Shown here: positions 1-9,627 of the stretch, piece after piece | How positions within the stretch are numbered: the first letter of the stretch is position 1 | Layout: each line of letters starts with the position of its first letter | DNA from: Neisseria cinerea | GTDB lineage: Bacteria; Pseudomonadota; Gammaproteobacteria; Burkholderiales; Neisseriaceae | Direction: 5' to 3' | Length of the DNA: 64,000 nt | Assembly (NCBI RefSeq): GCF_900475315.1 | Contig: NZ_LS483369.1 | Coordinates: 1,612,001-1,676,000 of the forward strand | Translations under genes and position numbers: made by a program | Notes under the pieces: model-generated | What the model was told of the DNA's origin: nothing | The model's database searches: none | What the model saw: the letters and a program-made list of their open reading frames with translations, nothing else

Positions 1-1965
<1,965 letters not shown>

Positions 1966-1975
1966 GCCTCAAGCG

Positions 1976-2013
1976 TTCAGACGGCATTTGGCGACAGATG
2001 CCGTCTGAAATTT
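1976..2013 (+). terminator. Inverted DUS hairpin between efeO and efeB
   Basis: TTCAGACGGCAT and ATGCCGTCTGAA face each other across a 10-base loop, followed by ATTTTAT. This is the usual Neisseria DUS-pair terminator, here inside the efe cluster, so it probably attenuates rather than ends transcription. Confidence 0.65.
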
Positions 2014-2107
2014 TATCTGCAAAACCGGAAAGGTATTGAAAAAGGCGGAGGTTTCCGTTCCCTACGTTCCGCCGTATCGGATATTGAGTTTAAACAAAGG
2101 ATAAAAC

Positions 2108-3373
2108 ATGAGTACGAACAACCCGACACAACCGACCAGGCGCACCCTCTTTAAAACCGCCCTTGCCGCCGGAGCAGTCGGCGCAATCGGAGGTTATCTC
2201 GGCGGCAAAAAACAGGGCGAAACCGCCGAACGCACCGCCGAAATCCAACACTCGCCCCAAGCTTATCCCTGCTACGGAGAACACCAGGCAGGCATCGTTA
2301 CGCCGCAGCAGGCATTTTCCATCATGTGTGCCTTCGACGTTACCGCGCAAAACGCCAAGCAGTTGGAAAACCTGTTCCGTACACTGACCGCCCGTATCGA
2401 GTTTCTCACCCAAGGCGGCGAATACCAAGACGGCGACGACAAACTCCCGCCCGCCGGCAGCGGCATTTTAGGCAAAGCCTTCAACCCCGACGGATTGACC
2501 GTTACCGTGGGGGTGGGCAGCAGCCTGTTTGACGGACGATTCGGATTCAAAGACAAAAAACCGGTTCATTTGCAGGAAATGCGCGACTTCCCCAACGATA
2601 AGCTGCAAAAAAGCTGGTGCGACGGCGATTTGAGCCTGCAAATCTGCGCCTTTACCCCCGAAACCTGCCAAGCCGCCCTGCGCGACATCATCAAACACAC
2701 CGCCCAAACCGCCGTTATCCGCTGGAGTATCGACGGGTGGCAGCCCAAATCCGAACCCGGCGCGATGGCGGCGCGCAACCTGTTGGGCTTCCGTGACGGC
2801 ACGGGCAACCCCAAAGTTTCCGACCCCAAAACCGCCGACGAGGTTTTGTGGACGGGTGTGGCCGCCAACAGCCTAGACGAACCGGAGTGGGCGAAAAACG
2901 GCAGCTATCAGGCAGTCCGCCTTATCCGCCACTTTGTCGAGTTTTGGGACAGGACGCCGCTTCAAGAGCAAACCGACATTTTCGGGCGGCGAAAATACAG
3001 CGGCGCACCGATGGACGGCAAAAAAGAAGCCGACCAACCGGATTTTGCCAAAGACCCCGAGGGTAATACCACGCCCAAAGACAGCCATATACGCCTGGCG
3101 AATCCGCGCGATCCCGAATTCCTCAAAAAACACCGCCTCTTCCGCCGCGCCTACAACTATTCGCGCGGACTCGCCTCAAGCGGACAGCTTGATGTCGGGC
3201 TGGTGTTCGTCTGCTATCAGGCAAACCTTGCCGACGGTTTCATCTTCGTGCAAAACCTCCTCAACGGCGAACCGCTGGAAGAATACATCAGCCCCTTCGG
3301 TGGCGGCTATTTCTTCGTGCTGCCCGGTGTGGAAAAAGGCGGCTTCTTGGGACAAGGGCTGCTGGGCGTATAA
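2108..3373 (+). CDS. efeB: Dyp-type heme peroxidase EfeB, Tat-exported
   Basis: 421-residue dye-decolorising-type peroxidase, third member of EfeUOB. The N-terminus has a twin-arginine signal (TRRTLF, Arg11-Arg12, then an alanine/glycine-rich stretch), so the folded heme protein is expected in the periplasm. The family signature GFRDGTGNP, with the catalytic Asp, lies near residues 228-236, and a plausible proximal heme His is in VRLIRHFVEF near residue 268. The gene ends in a hairpin shared with the convergent phnA-like gene. Family knowledge suggests oxidation of Fe(II) or heme-related chemistry; the exact substrate cannot be read from sequence. Confidence 0.92.
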   Translation: MSTNNPTQPTRRTLFKTALAAGAVGAIGGYLGGKKQGETAERTAEIQHSPQAYPCYGEHQAGIVTPQQAFSIMCAFDVTAQNAKQLENLFRTLTARIEFLTQGGEYQDGDDKLPPAGSGILGKAFNPDGLTVTVGVGSSLFDGRFGFKDKKPVHLQEMRDFPNDKLQKSWCDGDLSLQICAFTPETCQAALRDIIKHTAQTAVIRWSIDGWQPKSEPGAMAARNLLGFRDGTGNPKVSDPKTADEVLWTGVAANSLDEPEWAKNGSYQAVRLIRHFVEFWDRTPLQEQTDIFGRRKYSGAPMDGKKEADQPDFAKDPEGNTTPKDSHIRLANPRDPEFLKKHRLFRRAYNYSRGLASSGQLDVGLVFVCYQANLADGFIFVQNLLNGEPLEEYISPFGGGYFFVLPGVEKGGFLGQGLLGV

Positions 3374-3385
3374 ATCCGCCATATA

Positions 3386-3434
3386 AAAAACGCCGTCCGA
3401 ACCTTGCCAAACGGGTTCGGACGGCGTTTCTTGT
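3386..3434. terminator. Bidirectional terminator, drifted DUS hairpin
   Basis: AAAAAACGCCGTCCGAACC and GGTTCGGACGGCGTTTCTT form a perfect stem between convergent genes, with A- and T-rich flanks. Both arms differ from the DUS at the same position (CCGAA/TTCGG in place of CTGAA/TTCAG), so base pairing is kept while the uptake word is lost. Confidence 0.85.
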
Positions 3435-3443
3435 TTTGGACGG

Positions 3444-3773
3444 TCAGGCTTTTTTGACGAATTCGGATTTTAAATTCATCGCGCTGCCGTCGATTTTGCA
3501 GCCGATGTTGTGATCGCCTTCCTGCAGGCGTATGCCTTTGACCTTCGTACCTTGTTTGATCACCATCGAGCTGCCTTTTACCTTGAGGTCTTTGATGAGG
3601 ATGACGGTGTCGCCGTTTTGCAGCGCCGCGCCGTTGGCATCGAGCACTCCCACCGCAAGGTCGGCGGCGGATTCGGTTTCATTCCATTCGTGGGCGCATT
3701 CGGGGCAGATGTATTGTCCGCCGTCTTCATAGGTGTATTCGGAGGCGCATTGCGGGCATGGGGGTAATGACAT
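3444..3773 (-). CDS. PhnA/YjdM-family zinc-ribbon protein
   Basis: 109-residue cytoplasmic protein with an N-terminal zinc ribbon (CPQC at 6-9, CPEC at 23-26) and a C-terminal KOW/SH3-like PhnA domain ([16 protein letters not shown] and so on). The family is often called 'alkylphosphonate utilisation operon protein PhnA', but no phosphonate genes are present here, so the name should not be taken as function. It sits between efeB (convergent) and glmU (same strand, separated by a DUS hairpin). Family call is firm; cellular role unknown. Confidence 0.88.
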   Translation of the reverse strand: MSLPPCPQCASEYTYEDGGQYICPECAHEWNETESAADLAVGVLDANGAALQNGDTVILIKDLKVKGSSMVIKQGTKVKGIRLQEGDHNIGCKIDGSAMNLKSEFVKKA

Positions 3774-3808
3774 GGTTTGCAGTCCTTATTTGATATCGGA
3801 GAGGGTTG

Positions 3809-3845
3809 ATGTCGTCTGAAACCTGAAACCGGCTTCAGACGGCAT
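3809..3845 (-). terminator. DUS hairpin downstream of glmU
   Basis: ATGTCGTCTGAA (one mismatch to the DUS) pairs with a perfect TTCAGACGGCAT just beyond the glmU stop. Probable glmU terminator on the minus strand. Confidence 0.65.
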
Positions 3846-3849
3846 GGCT

Positions 3850-5220
3850 TTATTGTTTGTCTTTTTCCGGCCTCACCCAGCCTTCGATGACGGTTTGGCG
3901 GGCGCGGGCGAGGGCGAGTTTGTTGTCTTCGACGTTGCGGGTAATCGCGCTGCCTGCGCCTGTGGTTACTTTGTTGCCCAGTGTTACAGGGGCAACCAGT
4001 ACGCAGTTTGAACCGATGCGTACTTCGTCGCCGATGACGGTTTTGTGTTTGTTCACGCCGTCGTAGTTGGCAATAATTGTGCCTGCGCCGAAGTTGGTTT
4101 TGCTGCCGACTTCGGCATCACCAATGTAGGTGAGGTGGTTGGCTTTGGTGCCTTTGCCGATGGCGGCGTTTTTGACTTCGACGAAGTTGCCGATGTGTAC
4201 GTCGGTGGCTAGTTTGGCTTGCGGACGCAAACGGGCGTACGGGCCGATTCGGTTGTTTTCGCCGACTTCGCAGTCTTCGAGGTGGGAGAAGGGGGCGATT
4301 TTGCTGTTTGCGCCGATTTTGGCGTTTTTGATGACGCAGTTTGCGCCGATTTCGACGTTGTCGCCGATTTCGACTTCGCCTTCAAAGATACAGTTCACAT
4401 CAATCACGACATCTTGCCCGTGTTTCAGACGGCCTCGTAAATCGAAACGTGCCGGGTCGCGCAGGGTAACGCCTGCTTTGAGCAATTCTTGCGCCTGTTC
4501 GGTTTGAAAGATGCGTTCGAGTTCGGCGAGCTGGAGTTTGTTGTTCACGCCGGCGGCGAGGTAGGAGGCGCGTACTTGGACGGGATGAACTTTAATACCG
4601 TCGGCAACGGCTTTGGCGATGAGGTCGGTCAGGTAGTATTCGCCTTGGGCATTGTTGCTGGAAAGGCTGTTCAACCAAGCTTCAAGTTTGGCGTTGGGCA
4701 GAACCAAAATGCCGGTATTGATTTCTTTCACGGCTTTTTGGGCGGCGTCGGCGTCTTTTTCTTCGACGATGGCGGTTACGCTGCCGTTGCTGTCGCGGAT
4801 GATGCGGCCCAAGCCTGTCGGGTCGGCGGGAACGTCGGTCAACAGACCGACTTCGTTGCCGGCGGCTTCGAGCAGGGTTTTGAGGGTTTCAACGTCAATC
4901 AGGGGGACGTCGCCGTACAACACCAGTGTGCGGCCTTCGGCGGAAAGGTGGGGCAGGGCGGTTTTGACGGCGTGGCCGGTACCGAGTTGTTCGGTTTGTT
5001 CGACCCAGACGATATCGCGTTTGACGGTGTCTAAAACTTGCTCTTTGCCGTGACCGATGACGACGCAGATGTTTTGCGGATTCAGCGCGGCGGCGGTGTC
5101 GATAACGCGCCCGACCATGGGCTTGCCGCCGATGCAGTGCAGCACTTTGGGCATTTTGGAATACATGCGTGTGCCTTTGCCGGCGGCGAGGATGACGATG
5201 TTTAAAGTGTTTTGCGGCAT
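3850..5220 (-). CDS. glmU: Bifunctional GlmU (GlcNAc-1-P uridyltransferase / GlcN-1-P acetyltransferase)
   Basis: Makes UDP-GlcNAc, the precursor of peptidoglycan and lipooligosaccharide. The N-terminal pyrophosphorylase domain has the nucleotide-binding signature LAAGKGTRM near residue 10. The C-terminal half (from about residue 250) is a left-handed beta-helix of hexapeptide repeats (for example IGDNVEIGANCVI) with the acetyltransferase active site. The start at base 5220 (MPQNTLN) gives 456 residues, the usual family length. A longer in-frame ATG at 5265 falls inside a DUS and adds only DUS-encoded residues (MPSEAASDGM), so it is rejected. Confidence 0.97.
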   Translation of the reverse strand: MPQNTLNIVILAAGKGTRMYSKMPKVLHCIGGKPMVGRVIDTAAALNPQNICVVIGHGKEQVLDTVKRDIVWVEQTEQLGTGHAVKTALPHLSAEGRTLVLYGDVPLIDVETLKTLLEAAGNEVGLLTDVPADPTGLGRIIRDSNGSVTAIVEEKDADAAQKAVKEINTGILVLPNAKLEAWLNSLSSNNAQGEYYLTDLIAKAVADGIKVHPVQVRASYLAAGVNNKLQLAELERIFQTEQAQELLKAGVTLRDPARFDLRGRLKHGQDVVIDVNCIFEGEVEIGDNVEIGANCVIKNAKIGANSKIAPFSHLEDCEVGENNRIGPYARLRPQAKLATDVHIGNFVEVKNAAIGKGTKANHLTYIGDAEVGSKTNFGAGTIIANYDGVNKHKTVIGDEVRIGSNCVLVAPVTLGNKVTTGAGSAITRNVEDNKLALARARQTVIEGWVRPEKDKQ

Positions 5221-5236
5221 GACGGTTTCCTGTGCC

Positions 5237-5265
5237 ATGCCGTCTGAAGCAGCTTCAGACGGCAT
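5237..5265. terminator. DUS hairpin between small lipoprotein gene and glmU
   Basis: ATGCCGTCTGAAGC and GCTTCAGACGGCAT separated by one base form an almost loop-free inverted DUS pair immediately downstream of the lipoprotein gene on the minus strand. No clear T-run follows, so it may act mainly as an uptake site. Confidence 0.6.
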
Positions 5266-5274
5266 GGAGGGGAT

Positions 5275-5547
5275 TTATCGGTTTTGAAATTTGGGCTTTT
5301 GCCAGTTCTGTCCGCGTAAGCCTTGTTCGGAACCGTCGGTTTGGTTGGGCAACACGGCATGGCGTTCGGGGCGGTATTGGTTGTAGTTCATATTTTTCGA
5401 GTAGCTGCCGTCTTGGTAATAAACGGGTGTACCGGCAGGATATTTTTGACGGACGGCTGTTTTGCCGTTTTCGTTCCGGTAGGTTTCCCATGAGCAGCCC
5501 GACAGTACGGCGGCGGCAGTCATCAGGATAAGGAAGGTTTTACGCAT
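5275..5547 (-). CDS. Small lipoprotein, unknown function
   Basis: 90-residue predicted lipoprotein. Starting at base 5547 gives MRKTF, a hydrophobic stretch and the lipobox VLSGC (Cys18). A longer in-frame start at 5622 would place 25 extra residues ahead of the signal and is rejected. The mature part is polar and rich in Tyr, Asn and Gln (for example YYQDGSYSKNMNYNQY) with no domain I recognise. It lies between the HAD phosphatase gene and glmU on the same strand. Probably anchored to an envelope membrane; function not assigned. Confidence 0.82.
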   Translation of the reverse strand: MRKTFLILMTAAAVLSGCSWETYRNENGKTAVRQKYPAGTPVYYQDGSYSKNMNYNQYRPERHAVLPNQTDGSEQGLRGQNWQKPKFQNR

Positions 5548-5572
5548 GGCTTTTCTTTCGTATTTTCGGGGT

Positions 5573-6253
5573 TTAGGGGGTATTGTAATGAGTTTGGCGG
5601 TGTTCTGACAAAGTTTCTGCATACTGTGCCAGTTGCGCCATATCGCTTACCGAGGTGTCGATAAAGGGCAGCGCGTGGGATTTTGCACCGAACCAGACGG
5701 TTTTCATGCCCAGCGCCTTTGCCTGATGCAGGTTGTCCGCGCTGTCGTCCACCATCACGCAGCGTTCGGGCGGTATGTCCAGCAGGCGGCAGACGTTGAG
5801 GTAGGCTTGTGGATTGGGTTTGTAGAGCAGCCCGAAATCGTCCGTGCCGAAAAGTGCGTCGAAGCTTTCCGTCAAACCGAGTGCGTCTGAAACGGCGCGG
5901 ACATAAAAAGAAGGCCCGTTGGAAAAAACCGCCTTGCGCCCCTTTAGGCGGCTCAGGGTGTTTTGTGTTTCCGGCATACCGTGCAGCCGGGTTAAAACCT
6001 CGTCAATCGGATGGCTTTCGCGTAAAAATTCCGCAATGTCGATTTCGGGGTGGTGGATTTGCAGGCCGGCAAGTGTTGCGCCGTAACGGTGCCAATATTC
6101 CTGACGCAGGTCAGACGCGGCCTGGTCGGAGAGCCGGAGGCGTTGCGCGATGTAGCCGGTCATGGCGCGGTTGATGAGTGTGAAGATGCCTGCGTCGGCA
6201 TCGTGCAGCGTGTTGTCGAGGTCGAACAGCCACACGGTCGGATTTTCTTGCAT
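5573..6253 (-). CDS. HAD-superfamily hydrolase (pyrimidine 5'-nucleotidase-like)
   Basis: 226-residue cytoplasmic HAD phosphatase. Motif I is FDLDNTLHD at residues about 10-18 with the nucleophile and acid/base Asp pair; motif II is FSNGPS; the Lys of motif III lies in KPNPQAY; motif IV is VDDSADN. The helical cap between motifs I and II and overall length match the nucleotidase/phosphoglycolate phosphatase-like subgroup. The substrate is not determined by sequence. The 3' end lies upstream of the small lipoprotein gene on the same strand. It is divergent from the binding-protein gene at 6312. Confidence 0.85.
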   Translation of the reverse strand: MQENPTVWLFDLDNTLHDADAGIFTLINRAMTGYIAQRLRLSDQAASDLRQEYWHRYGATLAGLQIHHPEIDIAEFLRESHPIDEVLTRLHGMPETQNTLSRLKGRKAVFSNGPSFYVRAVSDALGLTESFDALFGTDDFGLLYKPNPQAYLNVCRLLDIPPERCVMVDDSADNLHQAKALGMKTVWFGAKSHALPFIDTSVSDMAQLAQYAETLSEHRQTHYNTP

Positions 6254-6270
6254 GTTGAACGATGAAAATT

Positions 6271-6279
6271 TGTTATGAT
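6271..6279 (+). promoter_or_regulatory. Extended -10 promoter for the binding-protein gene
   Basis: TGTTATGAT fits an extended -10 element (TGN then TATGAT), 33 bases before the ATG at 6312. No good -35 is seen at 17 bp. A ribosome binding site GGAGGATGAAGG follows. Confidence 0.4.
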
Positions 6280-6311
6280 GGCATTTTACAGTGAATTAAG
6301 GAGGATGAAGG

Positions 6312-7313
6312 ATGAAACGGAAAATCTGGCTGCTGCCGCTGCTGTCGGTTTCGGCATATATGCAGGCTCAGACGGAGGTCAGGCTTGCGGCGCACAAGTC
6401 GTTCAGCCTGCCCAAAGCGGTGATTGCGCGTTTCGAACGGGAAAACAATGCGAAAGTGTCCGTTATTCAGGCTGGCAATGCAAACGAAATGCTCAACAAA
6501 CTGATTTTAAGCCGCGCCAATCCGATTGCCGACGCGGTGTACGGTTTGGACAATGCCAATATCGGTAAGGCGCGGGAAATGGGCGTTTTGGCGGATGAGC
6601 AGCCAAAATCCCTGCCGGTTTCGGTCGGCCTGCCTTCGGTTTTGGCGGTTGATTACGGTTATGTAACACTCAATTACGACAAAAAATGGTTTGCCGAGAA
6701 AAAGCTGCCGCTGCCCAAAACCTTGCAGGACTTAACCCGTCTCGAATATAAAAACCTGCTGGTTACGCCGTCGCCCGCTACCTCGTCGCCCGGATTGTCC
6801 TTCCTGATGGCGAACATTGGTAGCATGGGCGAGGCGGGTGCGTTCAAATGGTGGGCGCAGATGCGTCAGAACGGCGTGAAGGTCGCCAAAGGCTGGAGCG
6901 AGGCGTATTACACCGACTTTTCGCACAACGGCGGAGCTTATCCGCTGGTAGTCGGTTATGCAGCCAGCCCTGCGGCGGAAGTGTATTTTTCCAAAGGTAA
7001 ATACAGCGAGCCGCCGACGGGCAACCTGTTTTTAAAAGGCGGCGTATTCCGTCAGGTTGAAGGCGCGGCGGTATTGAAAGGGGCGAAGCAGCCGGAATTG
7101 GCGGCAAAACTCGTTCAGTGGCTGCAAAGCGGCGAAGTGCAACGTGCCGTTCCGTCTGAGATGTGGGTTTACCCGGCCGTCAAAAACACGCCGCTGCCTG
7201 ATGTGTTCCGTTTTGCACAAGCTCCGACGCACACGGATTCCCCTTCCCGTGCCGACATCAACGCCAAACAGCGAGGCTGGGTCGGACGCTGGATTAAAAC
7301 GGTATTGAAGTAA
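6312..7313 (+). CDS. Thiamine-type (ThiB/TbpA-like) ABC transporter substrate-binding protein
   Basis: 333-residue periplasmic binding protein. It has a short basic start, a hydrophobic segment and likely signal cleavage after about residue 19 (MQAQ). The mature protein has the pattern of the thiamine/iron-type binding family: IADAVYGLDN, the LNYDKKWF strand and the conserved WWAQMRQNGVKVAKGWSEAYYTDFS region, with PLVVGYA typical of ThiB. It is preceded by a strong GGAGG site. No permease or ATPase gene lies next to it, so it is an orphan here and must work with components elsewhere. Ligand is inferred from the family only. Confidence 0.8.
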   Translation: MKRKIWLLPLLSVSAYMQAQTEVRLAAHKSFSLPKAVIARFERENNAKVSVIQAGNANEMLNKLILSRANPIADAVYGLDNANIGKAREMGVLADEQPKSLPVSVGLPSVLAVDYGYVTLNYDKKWFAEKKLPLPKTLQDLTRLEYKNLLVTPSPATSSPGLSFLMANIGSMGEAGAFKWWAQMRQNGVKVAKGWSEAYYTDFSHNGGAYPLVVGYAASPAAEVYFSKGKYSEPPTGNLFLKGGVFRQVEGAAVLKGAKQPELAAKLVQWLQSGEVQRAVPSEMWVYPAVKNTPLPDVFRFAQAPTHTDSPSRADINAKQRGWVGRWIKTVLK

Positions 7314-7343
7314 AAAATGCCGTCTGAAAAAGGAGCGGTAGGA

Positions 7344-7829
7344 ATGGAAGCGTTAAACACCATCGCCCGAAACCTGACCATAAAGCGCGAAACCGTAACC
7401 TGTGCCGAATCCTGCACGGGAGGGCTGCTTGCCGCCGCATTTACCAGTGTGGCAGGCAGTTCGCAATGGTTTGAACAAAGTTTTGTAACATACAGCAACA
7501 AAGCCAAAGAAGACCGCTTGGGCGTATCGCCGGCAACCCTGCTCGAATACGGCGCAGTCAGCCGTCAAACCGTCCGCGAGATGGCGCGAGGCGCACAAGT
7601 TGCGGCTCAGGCGGATTACGCCGTCGGTATTTCCGGCATTGCCGGCCCGGGCGGCGGCAGCGAAAGCAAACCCGTAGGTACGGTTTGGTTCGGGTTTGCC
7701 TTTCCGGGCGGAAGTTGTGAAGAAATACGCCGTTTTGACGGCAACCGCGAATCCGTCCGCGCGCAGGCTGTCGCCTTTGCGTTGGAAAGGTTGGCTGTGC
7801 TGATTGAAAACGGCGGCGATGCCGTCTGA
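7344..7829 (+). CDS. CinA C-terminal domain protein (nicotinamide-nucleotide amidase PncC)
   Basis: 161-residue stand-alone CinA C-terminal domain, the family that deamidates NMN in pyridine-nucleotide recycling. Visible signatures are TCAESCTGGLLAA near the N-terminus and GISGIAGPGGG in the middle, with SKPVGTVWFG. The ATG at 7344 has TAGGA directly upstream; an in-frame ATG at 7317 belongs to a DUS and is rejected. The end of the gene runs into another DUS so that GAT-GCC-GTC-TGA supplies the last three codons (Asp-Ala-Val) and the stop. The full-length CinA N-terminal domain is absent, as is common in proteobacteria. Confidence 0.9.
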   Translation: MEALNTIARNLTIKRETVTCAESCTGGLLAAAFTSVAGSSQWFEQSFVTYSNKAKEDRLGVSPATLLEYGAVSRQTVREMARGAQVAAQADYAVGISGIAGPGGGSESKPVGTVWFGFAFPGGSCEEIRRFDGNRESVRAQAVAFALERLAVLIENGGDAV

Positions 7830-7852
7830 ATAAAATCACCATCGGATAAAAA

Positions 7853-7891
7853 ATGCCGTCTGAAACGTTTCGGGTTTCAGACGGCATTTTG
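7853..7891. terminator. Bidirectional DUS terminator between cinA and msrAB
   Basis: AAATGCCGTCTGAAAC and GTTTCAGACGGCATTTT form a long inverted DUS pair between convergent genes, with A- and T-runs at each end. Confidence 0.85.
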
Positions 7892-7913
7892 TCGGGTTAG
7901 GCGGCGGTGCGGC

Positions 7914-9482
7914 TTATTTCACTTTGCCTTTCAACGCGCCGTAGCCTGCCGCGTCCATTTGTTCCAGCGGGATGAATTTCAAACTTGCGCCGTTGATGCA
8001 GTAGCGCAGTCCGCCTTTGTCTTGCGGGCCGTCGGCGAAGACGTGTCCCAAGTGCGAATCGGCGGCATGGCTGCGCACTTCGGTGCGGCGCATGTTGTAG
8101 CTGAAATCGTCGTGTTCGGTAACGGCGGCGGCGTTAATCGGGCGGGTGAAGCTCGGCCAGCCGCAGCCGGAATCGAATTTGTCGGCGGAGGAAAATAGGG
8201 GTTCGCCGCTAACGATGTCCACATAAATGCCGGGTTTGAACAAGTGGTCGTATTCGTGGCTGAAAGCGTATTCGGTTGCGCTGTGTTGGGTAACTTGGTA
8301 TTGCTCTTCGGTCAGAATGCGTTTGAGTTCGGCATCATTGGGTTTTTTATACGTCGCCGCGTCGAAGCCTTTGCCTTGCAGAGTGGTTTTGGTTTTGCCC
8401 GGCAGCGGTTCGTCGGCTTTGCGGATGTCTATGTGGCAGTAGCCGTTGGGGTTTTTAATCAGGTAGTCCTGATGGTATTCCTCAGCGTCGTAGAAGTTTT
8501 TCAGCGGCTCGTTTTCAACGACGAGGGGAAGTTTGTATTTTTGCTGCTCGCGTTTGAGGGCGGCGGCGATGACGGCTTTTTCGGCAGGGTCGGTGTAGTA
8601 CACGCCGCTGCGGTATTGCGTGCCGGTGTCGTTGCCTTGTTTGTTGAGGCTGGTCGGGTCAACGACGCGAAAATAATATTGCAGGATGTCGTCGAGGCTG
8701 AGTTTGTCGGCATCGTAGGTCACTTTGACGGTTTCGGCATGGCCCGTGTTGCGGTAGGACACGTCTTCGTAGCTCGGATTTTTTGTTTTGCCGTTGGCGT
8801 AGCCGGATACCGCGTCAACCACGCCGTCTATGCGTTGGAAATAGGCTTCCAAGCCCCAGAAGCAGCCGCCGGCGAGGTAGATGGTGCGCGTATTCATGAT
8901 TGCTGAATCCTTTTTCTGTGTGTCGGGTTTGTAGAACGAATTTTTCAGACGGCCTAAATCGGCATTCGGATCGCTGATTAACGCCAACGCCTGCGCTTCG
9001 TTGATGCTGCCTTTGACGATGCGCTGCACGTCGCCGTCTTTACCGATTAACGCCCAAGAAGGGTAAACGCTGATATTCAGGCTTTGGGCGATGGTGCCGC
9101 CGTTGTCGGTAACGACGGGCAGCTTGGGATAGTTCAAACCGGCATACCATTTTTGGAAGTCGCCGTCTTTTTTCTCGTGCAGAAAGCCCGGAGACGCGAC
9201 GGTAATCAGGTTGGCGGAACCGAATTTTGCATCTTGCGCCCATTTTTCGGTTTGCCCCAATTCGGACAGACACAAAGGACACCAGCTCGCCCAGAATTTA
9301 ATCAGCGTCGGTTTGTCTTTTTTCAAATAAACATCGGCGGGGCGGTTGTCCGCGGTTTTCAAAGTGGATAAAGTGTGCGGCACGGTCGCGGCTTCGGCAT
9401 CGGCGATTTTGGGCGAACAAGCGCCCAGCGCAAACAGGCAGCCGAACTTGGCGCAAAGGGAAAAGAAAGTACGGGGTTTCAT
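7914..9482 (-). CDS. msrAB: Trimodular methionine sulfoxide reductase MsrAB (PilB)
   Basis: 522-residue envelope-exported repair protein that reduces both epimers of methionine sulfoxide. It has an N-terminal signal/lipobox-like sequence (LGACS, Cys22) and a thioredoxin-like domain with WCPLC (Cys68, Cys71) for recycling. The MsrA domain has GGCFWG (catalytic Cys207). The MsrB domain has GCGWPSF and RYCINGAS (catalytic Cys about 495), and lacks the CXXC zinc pairs found in many MsrB proteins. An internal ATG at base 8897 (MNTRTIYL), with GGATTC upstream, could give a signal-less MsrA-MsrB form. The old name PilB reflects a disproved pilin-regulator role. It is divergent from ftsY. Confidence 0.96.
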   Translation of the reverse strand: MKPRTFFSLCAKFGCLFALGACSPKIADAEAATVPHTLSTLKTADNRPADVYLKKDKPTLIKFWASWCPLCLSELGQTEKWAQDAKFGSANLITVASPGFLHEKKDGDFQKWYAGLNYPKLPVVTDNGGTIAQSLNISVYPSWALIGKDGDVQRIVKGSINEAQALALISDPNADLGRLKNSFYKPDTQKKDSAIMNTRTIYLAGGCFWGLEAYFQRIDGVVDAVSGYANGKTKNPSYEDVSYRNTGHAETVKVTYDADKLSLDDILQYYFRVVDPTSLNKQGNDTGTQYRSGVYYTDPAEKAVIAAALKREQQKYKLPLVVENEPLKNFYDAEEYHQDYLIKNPNGYCHIDIRKADEPLPGKTKTTLQGKGFDAATYKKPNDAELKRILTEEQYQVTQHSATEYAFSHEYDHLFKPGIYVDIVSGEPLFSSADKFDSGCGWPSFTRPINAAAVTEHDDFSYNMRRTEVRSHAADSHLGHVFADGPQDKGGLRYCINGASLKFIPLEQMDAAGYGALKGKVK

Positions 9483-9627
9483 TTTGATGTTTCCTGTGTG
9501 GACGGTTTGTATGATTAGACGTTTGAGATGCCGAAACCTTACAGCCCGGATTTTCAGACAACCTTGCCGCGTAAAATACGCTACAATACTACCTATTTCA
9601 AGTTTCTAAAATTAAAAGGAAAATTCA

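Noticed and set aside
5221-5265. Longer glmU start and other frames beginning MPSE
   Set aside because: ATGCCGTCTGAA read in frame gives MPSE. Such starts (for example 5265, 7317, 15698) come from the DUS, lack their own ribosome sites and extend proteins beyond family length.
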